A stretch of DNA of 45,254 nt from Zygnema cylindricum (lineage: Eukaryota; Streptophyta; Zygnematophyceae; Zygnematales; Zygnemataceae): positions 1-45,254 of the forward strand of contig JBBHKE010000203.1 in the NCBI GenBank assembly GCA_037447655.1, in the 5' to 3' direction. The position numbers and the translations under genes were made by a program. Below the pieces are notes generated by a model that saw nothing but the letters and a program-made list of their open reading frames with translations, was not told where the DNA came from and did no database searches. This document shows, in pieces, positions 27,988 through 37,982 of the stretch (position 1 is the first letter of the stretch; each line of letters begins with the position of its first letter).

Positions 27988-28627
27988 CCATAGTTCAAAA
28001 GTAGGTGAAAGTAGGCCCATACAGTATGCCTATTGTATGCAAAACATACAATATGCCCTTAAGACCCATATTGTATTGGTCGAAAAATGAAAAAAAAGGT
28101 TTAGAGGGTTGAGTTGCACATTGATCGATAGAGAATTAAACGGCATGTCTAAATTTTGAAAAAAAATCGGACAAAAAATATTTTTTCTGTGAATTTTGAG
28201 GTGTTTTTATTTCAGCCGTCAGATTTAGACGATCGGACTGTCGCTGATCAAAGTAGCGATCTTAAGAAGATCACATGAAAAGCCCATAACACAACTTACG
28301 ATAGGACAATTTGTCATATTAGCGTCTGCAATTTTGAAGGCAACACTAAATAAAGCCTCAAATTGACCAACCAGGTTGCTCGTCCGCGTTATTTTTTTTT
28401 TTCCGGGTTTATTTTCCGGCGGAATGTCATCCTACGCCGCGTCAGTTCGCTAAAAAATTTCGTCAGGTGGCGTGCGCTGTACTATGATCATACGTCATAT
28501 CCGTACGATCGTACAAGAGTGTCCGCAACTCACACCCATACAATATGCCTACTCTACGCGAGTTTAGTGCCAAGTTTTGTGCGCCTACCAAAGGCCTACC
28601 ATAAAAACACCTACTTTTGAACTATGG
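27988..28627. mobile_element. 640-bp non-autonomous DNA transposon with perfect 20-bp TIRs
   Basis: CCATAGTTCAAAAGTAGGTG at 27988-28007 is exactly inverted at 28608-28627. CATACAATATGCC-type motifs recur inside both arms (near 28018, 28045 and 28535). There is no transposase-like frame. The first 11 bases are shared with the shorter elements at 35547 and 16517. No clear target duplication is seen. Confidence 0.85.
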
Positions 28628-29818
28628 TTCAAACACGCACTATGTACGGAATGTTGGAGTGACGCGTTTAGGCAGGACTATACATGATTCGGCAACGAAA
28701 AATGTAAACAATTGCGAAAAAGATATGACCGGCAATTCTTTGAGACTCTAGTGTGAACACGAAACAATACGAAACGCCGAATTTCTACTACCGACTCCTT
28801 TGTTCTTCGGCCGTCCACGAGTCAATTTCCAAGTCGGCATAAAATATTATTTTACAAAGCCGCCGGATTTTTCGGGACTACTTTACTTCATCGTACGGAC
28901 GCGATGGTTCCGGTCGACTTCGCGCGGGAGACTCCCGGCGACAAAACCGCGTATTGTTTTTACCTGGGGTTTATAAACGCGTTAATAATTCAGGTTCAGT
29001 GTTAAGTGACGTGGCTTGTTTTGAACCGTTTAATAGTTTTATGCGAATCAATGACGAATTTCAAAAATGCCGCGATGTGTGATTGTAGAAACTTCGTAGT
29101 CGTACTTTTCATGTTTCGCGTACGGTATCCGAACGCTTTTAGTGAGGATTGTACGGATGACGGTGCACATTCGTGAGAAGATTCCAAACAAGTTTGACCA
29201 AACATTAATTAATGTTGAAATAAACGGTGACTAAAACTATATACTGTTATTGACTCAAAACCCAGTTGACCAAAAGTCAAGATTGGCCAAGATATGGGAA
29301 ACGCGGCTACCCCTGTACCGTGTTTCTCGTGTAAGTGAGAAACGCGGCTGTAGACTCAAATGGAAATACACGGTATAGGGTGAATTTAAATACCGCTAAA
29401 ACAAGTAGAAAAACAGATCAGAAGGTGCAAAAAACCAATTAACGTAAGACCCATAAGGATTGAGCAGTTGAAATACAAAAAATAGTTATTCAAAAACTGT
29501 TATTATAAAATTTGTAAGTGTGTTAGAAAGGAGTCTGCAAGATAACCTCACGCGCCCTACTTCTTACGTAATCGTTTTTACACGCCAACTTTTATTTTTT
29601 TTCGGAATAAGGTTTTTGTCTTAATAAAAGGAAGATATAATAAAGTAATTTGTAAAATCTATTAGCTATCTTTTTAAAGTTTTCCATCCTCCTCTCCTAA
29701 AACTCCCCTCCAATTATCTCTCTCACGAATACTCTAGGAAGGTATTTTCAAATAAGTTTTTTTCACGACTTAGTGTCCTCGCTTCTTTACTATTCCCAGC
29801 TCAACTGACTGTACGGAA
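28628..29818. other. Spacer upstream of the C2-domain gene
   Basis: No gene seen. GAAACGCGGCT occurs twice (29298, 29338) beside an inverted pair TACCGTGTTTC/AATACACGGTA, a weak structure of unknown meaning. Confidence 0.5.
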
Positions 29819-32800
29819 ATGACTGAATTCATGGATCTCGGAAATGGTGGCGCGTCCCTCAAAAGGTCCCGCAGCGACCAAGAAACTACAGATGGGAGAG
29901 ACGCAAAAAAGACAAACTTAGAGCAAAAGACAAACTTGGCAGAACAGACAAATTTTGCGACACCTCCTGCTTTTGATCTCCACGTGGCGGTTGAGATGGC
30001 GAGATTCGCATTCGATGCGTATAACACACCGGATGTAAGGACACTTTTTTAGATCTGTTAACATGGGAATTAGTGTGGATGGCCTGGAAAATGGAAATTT
30101 TGAGAGGATTAAAATATCATTGTCTTTAACCTCAATGGTGGATTTTTGATGTTGTGGTTCACATCCAACAAGAATATGACATCGACTTCATGAATGATTT
30201 TTGAAACTAGATAACCTAGAATAAATTATAAGTTGGGTGTCCGTACAAAACGGAGTGGATTGTTATCAGCTCGAAAATCGGAAATTAAAACAGTTTGAAC
30301 AATGAACATATCGGACATTAAAGTTGTCCGAATTCACACACGTCGGACAATAAACATATTGGAAATTATACATGTCGAACATTAAACATGTCGGACATAT
30401 ACATTTTTATAAGCAGACTGCCGTTTTACATCGGCTGATATTTACTGTCCTTGTTTCTGTTTTCTATTTCTGAATATTTTTAATGTGAATCCTAGATTTT
30501 CTTTCTTGGTTCTGTCCTCCCATTTTTTGTATTAAACATTATTACAGAGGATGAGTTCTTGGCACAAATTTTATCATCAAAGAATTTTGAATTGTACCTT
30601 AACAATGGTTTGATATGTTCATTTATGACTGGTGTGGAGCAATAGGAGATAAACCCGCCACTTGAATCAATTATCAAACATGTAATTAAGGGAAATTAAA
30701 ATATTCAGCTCAATCATTGGACATTGAACATTATTTTCTATAATCTGCGAAAAATCTATAATTAAATTCTCTTTCAACAATTTACATAAAGAAAATTGCA
30801 TGAATTTTTCTCACTCAGACTTCCATTGGTTTTCTTTCCGACATTTTGTGTTCAAATTGTGCTAGAATTGCCTGAAATAATTTGATAAATTAAATATATA
30901 CATCCATTTTTTATGTCTGTTTTTTTTTTCTTTTTTGCAGAGCTTTTTGGGATACACGCAATGGGACATCACAGGGTGTGAAACTCTTTACATTTCAAAG
31001 TAATAATTTTTTTTCTTTAAGGTCCAATTTGTACATTTTTTGTGTTCCATAATTTTATCATGCGTCTCATTTTTGTTTTATTTTTTGAAAGTCATTTTTT
31101 TTCAGAGTTTCAATAAATACTTTTTTTGGTCTATTTGTTTGTTTTTATTTCTTTGCGAGAATTTTTTTATTGCATAGGACAAACTGGATAGTACGTTTTC
31201 TGGTTTAATTTTTTGTTCTTTTTGTTCTTTTCGTTCTTTTCATCGTATAAATATATAGGATAAAAAACAAAAAAGAATTTTACATATTATGCTTATATGT
31301 ATGTGTATACACGTGCAGTGTCTAAATAAGTATTATTTTTGCAGAGAATTTCTTAACGAATGGTACGCGGGACAATTGACGGTCAAAGTTGTCGAGGGAA
31401 CCAACCTTCCGGATGTCGATTTCTGGGTAAGTACTTTAAATCAATTCCGCACTTAATTTCTGATGACGTTCACCTTAAATATCACAATAAACTCTAAGAT
31501 AACTTTTACAGTTTCTCCTACAATATTCCGCATTTAATTCCTTACCCGATTTTTTGTACTTAATTTTCGTGCTAAATTGTGCATTTATTTTTTGTGCATT
31601 GTGCATTGTGCATTGACATGTACACTAGAGTAAGTTATGGACGTTTTTTGAACTCTGAACATTATTTCTGTACTTTTTGAAAAACAGATTCCGAAAATCT
31701 TTGATTGTAACCACACTAACTTTTGTGATCAGCCTACGGATTATTGGTTTAATCTAATATGTTGACTGGGACTGTATCCATACTGGTTCCGGCAATCGAT
31801 TCATTGTTTGAAATAAAGTTGCAATTACACTCGGTAATTGGATTTTTACATAAAGTGGAATGGTAGCCATAGTAAATTTGGTAATTCATGTACTTACATT
31901 ACCATTATTGTCATGAAGTTGCACTTATATCACTGTTTCTGGTACTTAGTTCATTGCATGAAGTAGAACTGTCAACGAACTGCTTCGGTAATTGATCCAT
32001 TACATGAAAAAAGGTTAAATTGTTATAGCGATTGAAATACAATGTGGTTGCAATTAAGACGATTTTGGGAAATTGACTCATTACATGAAATGGTGAAATA
32101 AAGACACAAATTTCAGTACTTGATAAACAAATACACGGTTCACCTAATGATCTACGACATGAATATGAAACTTTATCCACACTGATTCATTGCCTAAAAT
32201 AGAATTGTTAAACATTTTCGGCAAGTGAGGCATAACATGAAATGGGATCATAAGGACACCAGTTTTGGTAGTTGATATACTTAATGTACGATTGTTGATA
32301 TGAACTATGATATGAAGTTGATGGCTATTGTTGGTAACTGATTTGTTGGATAAATGTGGAATTTAACCACAATAAATTTGGTAATTAAAATACTTATATA
32401 ATGTTGTATCTTTTGTGCTACGGTATGAAGATGTAATTTGGGAAAAAGGGTAAACACACAAATTAGGTAACTGATTCGCTGCATAAAATGGGATCATAAT
32501 TACACTAAATTTTTGAAGTTGATGTACGTATAAACAGTCATAGCTTCTGAGGCTTTGAGATGAAGCTGCAACTATATCCACACTAACTTTGCTAGTTGAT
32601 TCATTACATCATGGGATTGTAGCCACACTAATCTCAATACATGATGTACGTATATAGAGTTAGAATTGAGCTATCATAGAAGCTGCAATTACGTACATAC
32701 TAACTTTAATTATTGAATTTTTGTTTGGAATAGGACTATGAACACAAAATTCTGGTGGTTGATTCATTACATGAAATGGGTTTATAAACAGAATAACTTT

Positions 32801-33446
32801 GGTAGCCGATAGACTGTTATACCTATGTAGGCGCAATTACATCCAAATTATTATCCTTGATTAATTAATGAAATAGGATTATAATCTGATACACATTTTT
32901 AGCTTTAGTTATGGAGTCATCATATGGAATTTCAGTTATATCCGCACTACTTTTGGTTATTGATTTATGACATGAAAAGCACAATTTTTGGTAGTTTTAT
33001 TGCATGAAGTGTGGCTGGAACCAGAGAAGTTTTGGCAATTAAGTCATGACATGAAATGGGGTTTCTATCACACAATTTCCGGTATTTGATTTTTTGTGAT
33101 GAAATGGGATTGAGTTACAGGGGAGAAGCGATCCTTATGTCGTCATCGAATCAGCAGATGGTTTCGGTAAAACGGAAGTCATCGGAGGGTAATTTTATTT
33201 TATTTTTTGATTAGATTCCTAGAATCGGGGGATAGAATGGACGATCCCAATAAAGGGATTGATGAGCCGGCCAGGATTTGAACCTGGGACCTTTCACTTA
33301 AGCTGCGAACGCACTACCACTGTGCCACCAGCTCAGATGTTACGCTGGTGGGTCCAATTTTATATAGGTTTTTAGTGTGGATTTTTACCACAATTCCGGA
33401 TATCGAGCGCACGTTTCACGTACGTCAACAAAAACCGGTTTGGGGC
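29819..33446 (+). CDS. N-terminal part of a C2-domain protein (lipase-like family suspected)
   Basis: Exons 29819-30034, 30941-30975, 31345-31426, 33121-33188 and, less surely, 33368 to about 33446, joined in phase. The N-terminus has a basic KRSRS patch, then a helical segment PAFDLHVAVEMARFAFDAYN. A C2 beta-sandwich begins at GQLTVKVVEGTNLPDVDFWG and continues SDPYVVIES (calcium-loop Asp residues present), FGKTEVIGG and RTFHVRQQKPVW. C2 domains bind membranes, often through calcium. The order 'short helical leader then C2' recalls plant C2-lipases from memory, but no lipase domain is visible. The reading stops at a CT-rich block near 33447 and the next gene lies on the other strand. The gene is therefore truncated, broken or mis-assembled. 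Confidence 0.6.
30290..30410. repeat. Short imperfect repeats (GTCGGACATTAAACAT) in C2-gene intron 1
   Basis: Units such as ATCGGACATTAAAGTTGTC, GTCGGACAATAAACATAT, GTCGAACATTAAACAT and GTCGGACATATACAT follow one another with a period of about 15-20 bp. Confidence 0.65.
31690..33110. repeat. Degenerate tandem array filling C2-gene intron 3
   Basis: About 1.4 kb of recurring, diverged phrases: TTGGTAATTGATTCATTACATG, GAAATGGGATTGTAACCACAC, TTTGGTAGTTGATGTACTTA and GATATGAAGTTGCAATTATA. They recur in similar order many times up to the acceptor at 33120. No open frame survives. It reads as an old minisatellite of roughly 100-150 bp unit, and explains the long intron. Confidence 0.7.
33191..33334 (-). 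mobile_element. tRNA-derived SINE with A-rich tail
   Basis: On the minus strand a 72-nt tRNA-like head (33334-33263) folds fully: acceptor GAGCTGG/CCGGCTC, D stem GCAC/GTGC, anticodon stem TTCGC/GTGAA and T stem CCAGG/CCTGG with TTCAAAT loop. The loop AGCTTAA would place CTT as anticodon (Lys), but base 33 is G instead of the invariant T. An unrelated body of about 50 nt follows, ending GGAATCTAATC, then an A-rich tail AAAAAATAAAATAAAA. Head plus body plus tail is the plan of a SINE with A and B boxes. It lies in a C2-gene intron, its tail only four bases from the donor at 33189. Confidence 0.75.
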
Positions 33447-34264
33447 TCTCTCTCCTCAACACTCCCTCTCTCCTCAATTCTCTTGATCCAAGTATCTCTC
33501 TCCTCAATTCTCCGTCAATTTTCCTTCCCCAGATTTCTCTCCTCATATCTCTCTCTCTCAATTCTCTCACTCAATTTTCTCTCAGCCTTAAATTGTCTAA
33601 TCATACTTGATTATGATCGAGCAAATTCATTAAAACTTGAATTAGGCTTTTTTAGGCTTTTTAGGGTTTGTTCATTACAATTTGGGTTTTACTCGCATAC
33701 GTGTCAGTACAGTGAGTTAAAGAATTGTTTTTCCCATACAAAAAAAACCACGTTATTATGAGGATTACTCCTAAAATTCGAAAGTTTTTCCTCCTGTGCG
33801 GTAACGTGAGTGAAAAGACACTTTTTAGTCAAGAGTCACACCTTTTCTTTTTGTCTTTTTCTTTTTGTCTTTTTAGTTAAGAGTTAAAAAGATATCTAAA
33901 ACTGTCAGCAAAAGTAACTTGTTTTGTAAAAGACAAAAGTTAAAAATCTTCAGAACATTGTGAGCAAAAAGAAAAAATGTGTTTTAAAGTTAAAAGTTAA
34001 AAAAATCACATTTCAGCTCACAAAAAAATGTCTTGTTCATTAAAACTTAGAAATTCGAAATTAAAAGTTAGAAGTTCAAATTTTCACCTTTCCAGCCCCT
34101 AAAAAAGGATTTTGTGATTACAAACTAAAAATGGAAAGTTAAAGGAAAAGATTCCACCTTTCTATCGAGAACTGTAGCCTCGGCTGCCAAACAAAAAAAA
34201 ACACTGTGTTCTGTAAAACTTTAACAACTTATAAAAAAATTTAAAGCTTATAAAACTTATAAAA
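33447..34264. other. CT-rich block and gene-free stretch between convergent genes
   Basis: 33450-33600 is rich in CTCTCTCCTCAATTCT units, and 33600-33925 is unique with no gene. From about 33925 to 34264 are decayed copies of the neighbouring minus-strand exon end (listed separately). Confidence 0.6.
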
Positions 34265-34330
34265 CTAAAAGTTAAAAGTTGAAATTTCCACCTTTTCAGC
34301 GCGAGCTTTAGCCTCGGCTGCCAATTTGAT
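33925..34330 (-). repeat. Decaying tandem copies of the unknown gene's last exon end and donor
   Basis: The functional segment, minus strand GGCAGCCGAGGCTAAAGC to GAAAAGGTGGAAATTTCAAC (34323 to about 34277), is echoed 134 bp further on by GGCAGCCGAGGCTACAG.. then GAAAGGTGGAATCTTTTCC (34189-34150). More eroded GCTGGAAAGGTGAAAATTTG (about 34099) and GCTGAAATGTGATTTTTTTAAC copies follow. All retain the GTGRAA donor-like core. Confidence 0.8.
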
Positions 34331-36814
34331 TTGCTGTTCCGCTCTCGCTTGCTGCAAACTCATCGCAGAAGAATCCGACCCGAGTTGAACTGCAAACACA
34401 TAGGTCGAATTTAAACAAAAACATAAGTTTTTTTAACCGAACTAAACAGGAATGAAACAGAAGCATGAGTCTTTTTAACGAACTACACAGAAAATAAACG
34501 CAAACGCATGTTCTTTTTATCAAACTAAACATAAATTAAACAAAAACATAAACTACACAGAAATTAAACAAAAAAAACACAAGCTAACACGGAAATTAAA
34601 CGAAAACACAAGTTTTTATATTCGAAAGTATTACACAAAATTAAACAAAAAAACAACTTTTCTAATCAAAGTTGTTTTCAATCGAAAGCACAATCTTATG
34701 AGCAGTTTCCATTTTGATACAGGTTCTTTCCAAAAAAAGTGTTTAAAACAAGAGGAGAAAAGGAGGAGAAAGAGGAGAAGAGCAGAAAGAGTAGGAAAGG
34801 GGAGAGAGGAAAAGATAGTTCTTTAGACTCACGCAATCTGCTGTCAGCTTCAAGTTTCTTTTTCCTTTCAGCAACCGCCCTCTCTTTCTCCCTCCGTCTC
34901 TCAGTTTCCTTCTTGGCCTCTTCCAACGCCTCGAGCTCGAGCTTCTGTTGTTGCGAATCTCGAGCTCGTTGTATTCTACCAATAAGCTCCTCACCTAAGT
35001 GAGAAGACCTCAAAAAAAACAAAGTTAAGATGAAGTCAAGTCAAGTCAAGTCGAGCCGGGTTGAGTCGAGCCGAGTCAAGTGAAAACAAGCGAGTCAAGT
35101 GAAGACAAGTCAAAGTAAAAAGTCAAGTCAAGTCAAACGTCAAGGAAAAAAAAACGAAGCCAGGGTAAATAATGAAGCGAGAGAAAACAAGGAAAAATGA
35201 CAAACTTCTTCGCTATTTCTTATCTATGTGTCCATATTCAAGTGAATGAGAGAGGCCAAAACAGAGTATTCCGGCCACAGATCGATAAGGAAAAAGAAAT
35301 GAGGATGAGATTCAAAAGCCCAAAAAATGCCAAAAAAAAAGGGAAGAAAAATCAACAAAAAGCCTGGAGTTTAATCCCACTAAAAAAAAAAAAACTTCGA
35401 TAAACAACAGGTCCAGGAACTAGACTGTGCAAATCTGCCATAAACAACAGATTTGTCGTAATTAATCTTGTATGAACAAAAAGAGTAATTACTAAACGAA
35501 ACATATATGGACTACAAATGACCCACAGGAAATTGAGTGGATGAGACCATAGTTCAAATGTGTGAAAAAACCTATACGTGGATACATCATATTATACGCA
35601 TTTTATACCGTATAGTACATGTATAGTCTAAGGTGACCACATATAATACGTGTATAGTATGGGGTAACCACATATAGAGTTTCCAATTGTTTCCGCACAT
35701 TTGAACTATGGATGAGACTAACCCAATCTCCATCCATACTATTGGTTTGTTCCACACTAAATGCGGTGAGAGGACGAGTCACACCTGTAATATTTGAAGC
35801 TTGGTTTTTTTGAGGCTCCTCAGTTCTGTTGGGTTGAGTTTTGAGTTCCGTTTTTGATTCTGTCAGATTGGACTGAACCCCCGGAATATCCTCCCCATTT
35901 ATTTTGTTTCCATTGTTTTCAACTTCAGATATTTTTTTGGAGAAAACATTTTCACCGCTTCTGCTGGTCGCCTGTCTTTTGTCAACGGCTTCGTTAACCC
36001 TACTTTTATTTGAATTTGGATTTCCGGCAGCAATTGTTGATTCTACGGACTCCGCTGCAAATCCAAACCAAATAAAAAAAAACAAAACAACAATGATGAA
36101 ACAAAAAAACAGCACATGAACAAAAGCAGAAAGTAAGAGGACAAGTTGAAGGAATACGAAGAAAATAATAAAATTGGCATAGAAATTAGCATTTGTGAAG
36201 GCTAATTTGAGGTTCATTTCTTCGAACAACTTGAATGTCTTAGAAAAAAATAACCAAAAACAAAACAGGAGAAAAAAAAAACGCACTTACACGCATTTAA
36301 GCTATTTTTTACAATTAACCTTAAAATCAATACAATACTTTGAATAAATCTCACCGTGAAAATAGCCAAACAAGACAAAAACAAACATTTTACACAAATC
36401 AAACCTCTATGAATCCTCATAATAAGCGTTGAATTAACAATTTGTTGGTGGTAAATTCATTATCATAAATACCTAAAAGTTGAACCATTTTACTCTTTAA
36501 AATCGACTTTCAAAAGATACTTCACAAATCTCAACAATTTCTTAAGGAACTTATTAAGGAATTTATTAAGCGTTTTAGGTCAACACACCTGGAATACATT
36601 CATTGTAAGCTGGCTGATTCACAAAACGCACAGCCTTTTTAACAAGCTGAAAAAAATAATCCAAAGCAAACACAGCTACCACAATACAAAAAGTGACTTG
36701 AAAGAATAGTTTCCACAAGTCGTGAGATGAGATGAGCAAATCAAACCTCCATACTATTGCAATAGCTAATACGAAAACTGGAAAAATAATGTACTTTTCC
36801 ATGGTGATTTGCAT
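34265..36814 (-). CDS. Unrecognised protein: two membrane segments plus charged coiled coil
   Basis: Probable exons on the minus strand: 36814-36589, 36054-35723, about 35003-34833 and 34389-34265. Met at 36814 or 36802 begins two hydrophobic segments (about residues 8-22 and 36-60: YIIFPVFVLAIAIVWRF and FFQVTFCIVVAVFALDYFF). A long polar Asn/Ser/Thr-rich region follows. The C-terminal part is a strongly charged coiled coil (LEALEEAKKETERRREKER) ending AAEAKARAEK. The join between second and third exon is uncertain. Either the donor after GATGG at 35723 with an acceptor in ACTTAGGTGAG, or an earlier donor ACAG|GTGTGA near 35785, keeps frame. The stop at 34265 follows if the last donor-like GTGGAA is read through. 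I do not recognise the family; an ER or envelope membrane anchor with cytosolic coiled coil is a guess. Confidence 0.5.
35033..35140. repeat. (AAGTC)n pentanucleotide-like repeat
   Basis: AAGTCAAGTCAAGTC with GAGTCGAGCC and GAGTCAAGTGAA variants, inside an intron of the unknown minus-strand gene. Confidence 0.85.
35547..35711. mobile_element. 165-bp MITE, CCATAGTTC family, with flanking direct repeat
   Basis: The left end CCATAGTTCAAATGTGTG and right end CGCACATTTGAACTATGG are inverted over 18 bp with one mismatch. Inner arms ACCTATACGTGG and CCACATATAGAG are also related. TGGATGAGA stands before the left end and again across the right end (35538-35546 and 35709-35717). This gives a 6-bp target duplication ATGAGA, or up to 9 bp if the terminal TGG is shared. 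It lies about 12 bases inside an intron, next to the donor at 35722. Confidence 0.85.
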
Positions 36815-36968
36815 GCAAAAGTATCAAAAACAATGCAAGTTTCATAAGCTACATTCCTACAGCAATAATCTTTGATTTTATATGTTGGAGCAAGGAATGA
36901 AGTTGACTGAAGTCAATGAACAGGCAAAACATCGCTCGTGCCAAAAAGTACGGTACGAAAGAATGCTA

Positions 36969-37507
36969 CACCGCGCATCGTTACCAGTGTCAAACTTTAA
37001 ATAGTGTGGAAGTAAATATACCGTCATTGACGCTAATTAAGATTTTTTTTTTTTTTTTTTAAAAGGTGTATTCTAATTTCGGCGTTTATGCTAATTTGGG
37101 AACAGCAAAAATGGAATAGTCATTGTACGATTATACACACTAATATATGTATCCATACAAAATATTAAAAATCGTACGCCGTCGTGAAATTTAATTATCC
37201 GTACATGTAAGACTAATTTACGTGTCAGAACAATCCCGTTTTTTTAGCGCACGACCCTATGCGTGCGCGTCTGATTTAACTCATTTTTTGTAAAATTTTC
37301 ACTTGAAAAGGTACATTTATGTACGGTCTGACATCGACCGTACACCACACTCTTTAGATATTATTGTAATTCGTCCTTTACGCTATTTTGTACGGTACCT
37401 TAACTAACGTCAAGGAAAAATTAAAATCATGTATCCTATTTGAGGAAAAAAATCAAAATTTTAAGAACCCAAATTAGTGTCGTTTACACTAATAACGATG
37501 CGCGGTG
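36969..37507. mobile_element. 539-bp CACC/TA-family MITE
   Basis: TA flanks both ends (36967-36968, 37508-37509). CACCGCGCATCGTTACCAGTGT and its inverse ACACTAATAACGATGCGCGGTG pair over 22 bp with two mismatches. The interior lacks the CGCCACTTAAAACA arms of the short copies, so it is a longer or different subfamily member. No transposase frame. Confidence 0.88.
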
Positions 37508-37854
37508 TAGCTGAGCCAGCCAACGTCAAATTTCGTGCGGATTGAACAGTTCTACGCAGTACGCACAATATATTGATGGTCCAACCGTATGTTAAACCTT
37601 AAACGGGTCCACTCAGTTTACATTCTGAATATCGTACGCCACCTTAATAATTGCCTGAAAGAAATTGAGTTGAAGCATATAATACTGCCTTAACTCGGTA
37701 AGAACGGTTGAATCGTACATCCAGAGCTTCTTGAAAAGCGGAGGATACGGTAGGGTTTGATGATCAAACGTCTCTTGCTTTTAACGGCTACCTATTTTAA
37801 CGGTTTCCACACAATTCCAACTCAATCCGACTTGACCTTAACCGTCACCCTAAT

Positions 37855-37960
37855 TTAAAACCTAACCCTAACCCTAATTTTCACCTTAATACTACAGTAG
37901 TCTAACCTGAAACAACAACCGTGACTCTATCTCTAAGCACCTCAAACCCTAATAATTAGC
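37855..37960. promoter_or_regulatory. Telo-box-like repeats upstream of EXO84
   Basis: AACCTAACCCTAACCCTAAT at about 37860-37880 and CAAACCCTAATAATTA at about 37943 lie within 125 bp of the start codon. AAACCCTAA is a known plant promoter element of widely expressed genes; the role here is inferred. Confidence 0.4.
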
Positions 37961-37982
37961 GCAAAACGCTTTACCCGGACCA

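Noticed and set aside
33263-33334. Functional tRNA-Lys(CTT) gene on the minus strand
   Set aside because: Base 33 is G rather than T, and a body plus A-rich tail follows, so a SINE head is the better reading.
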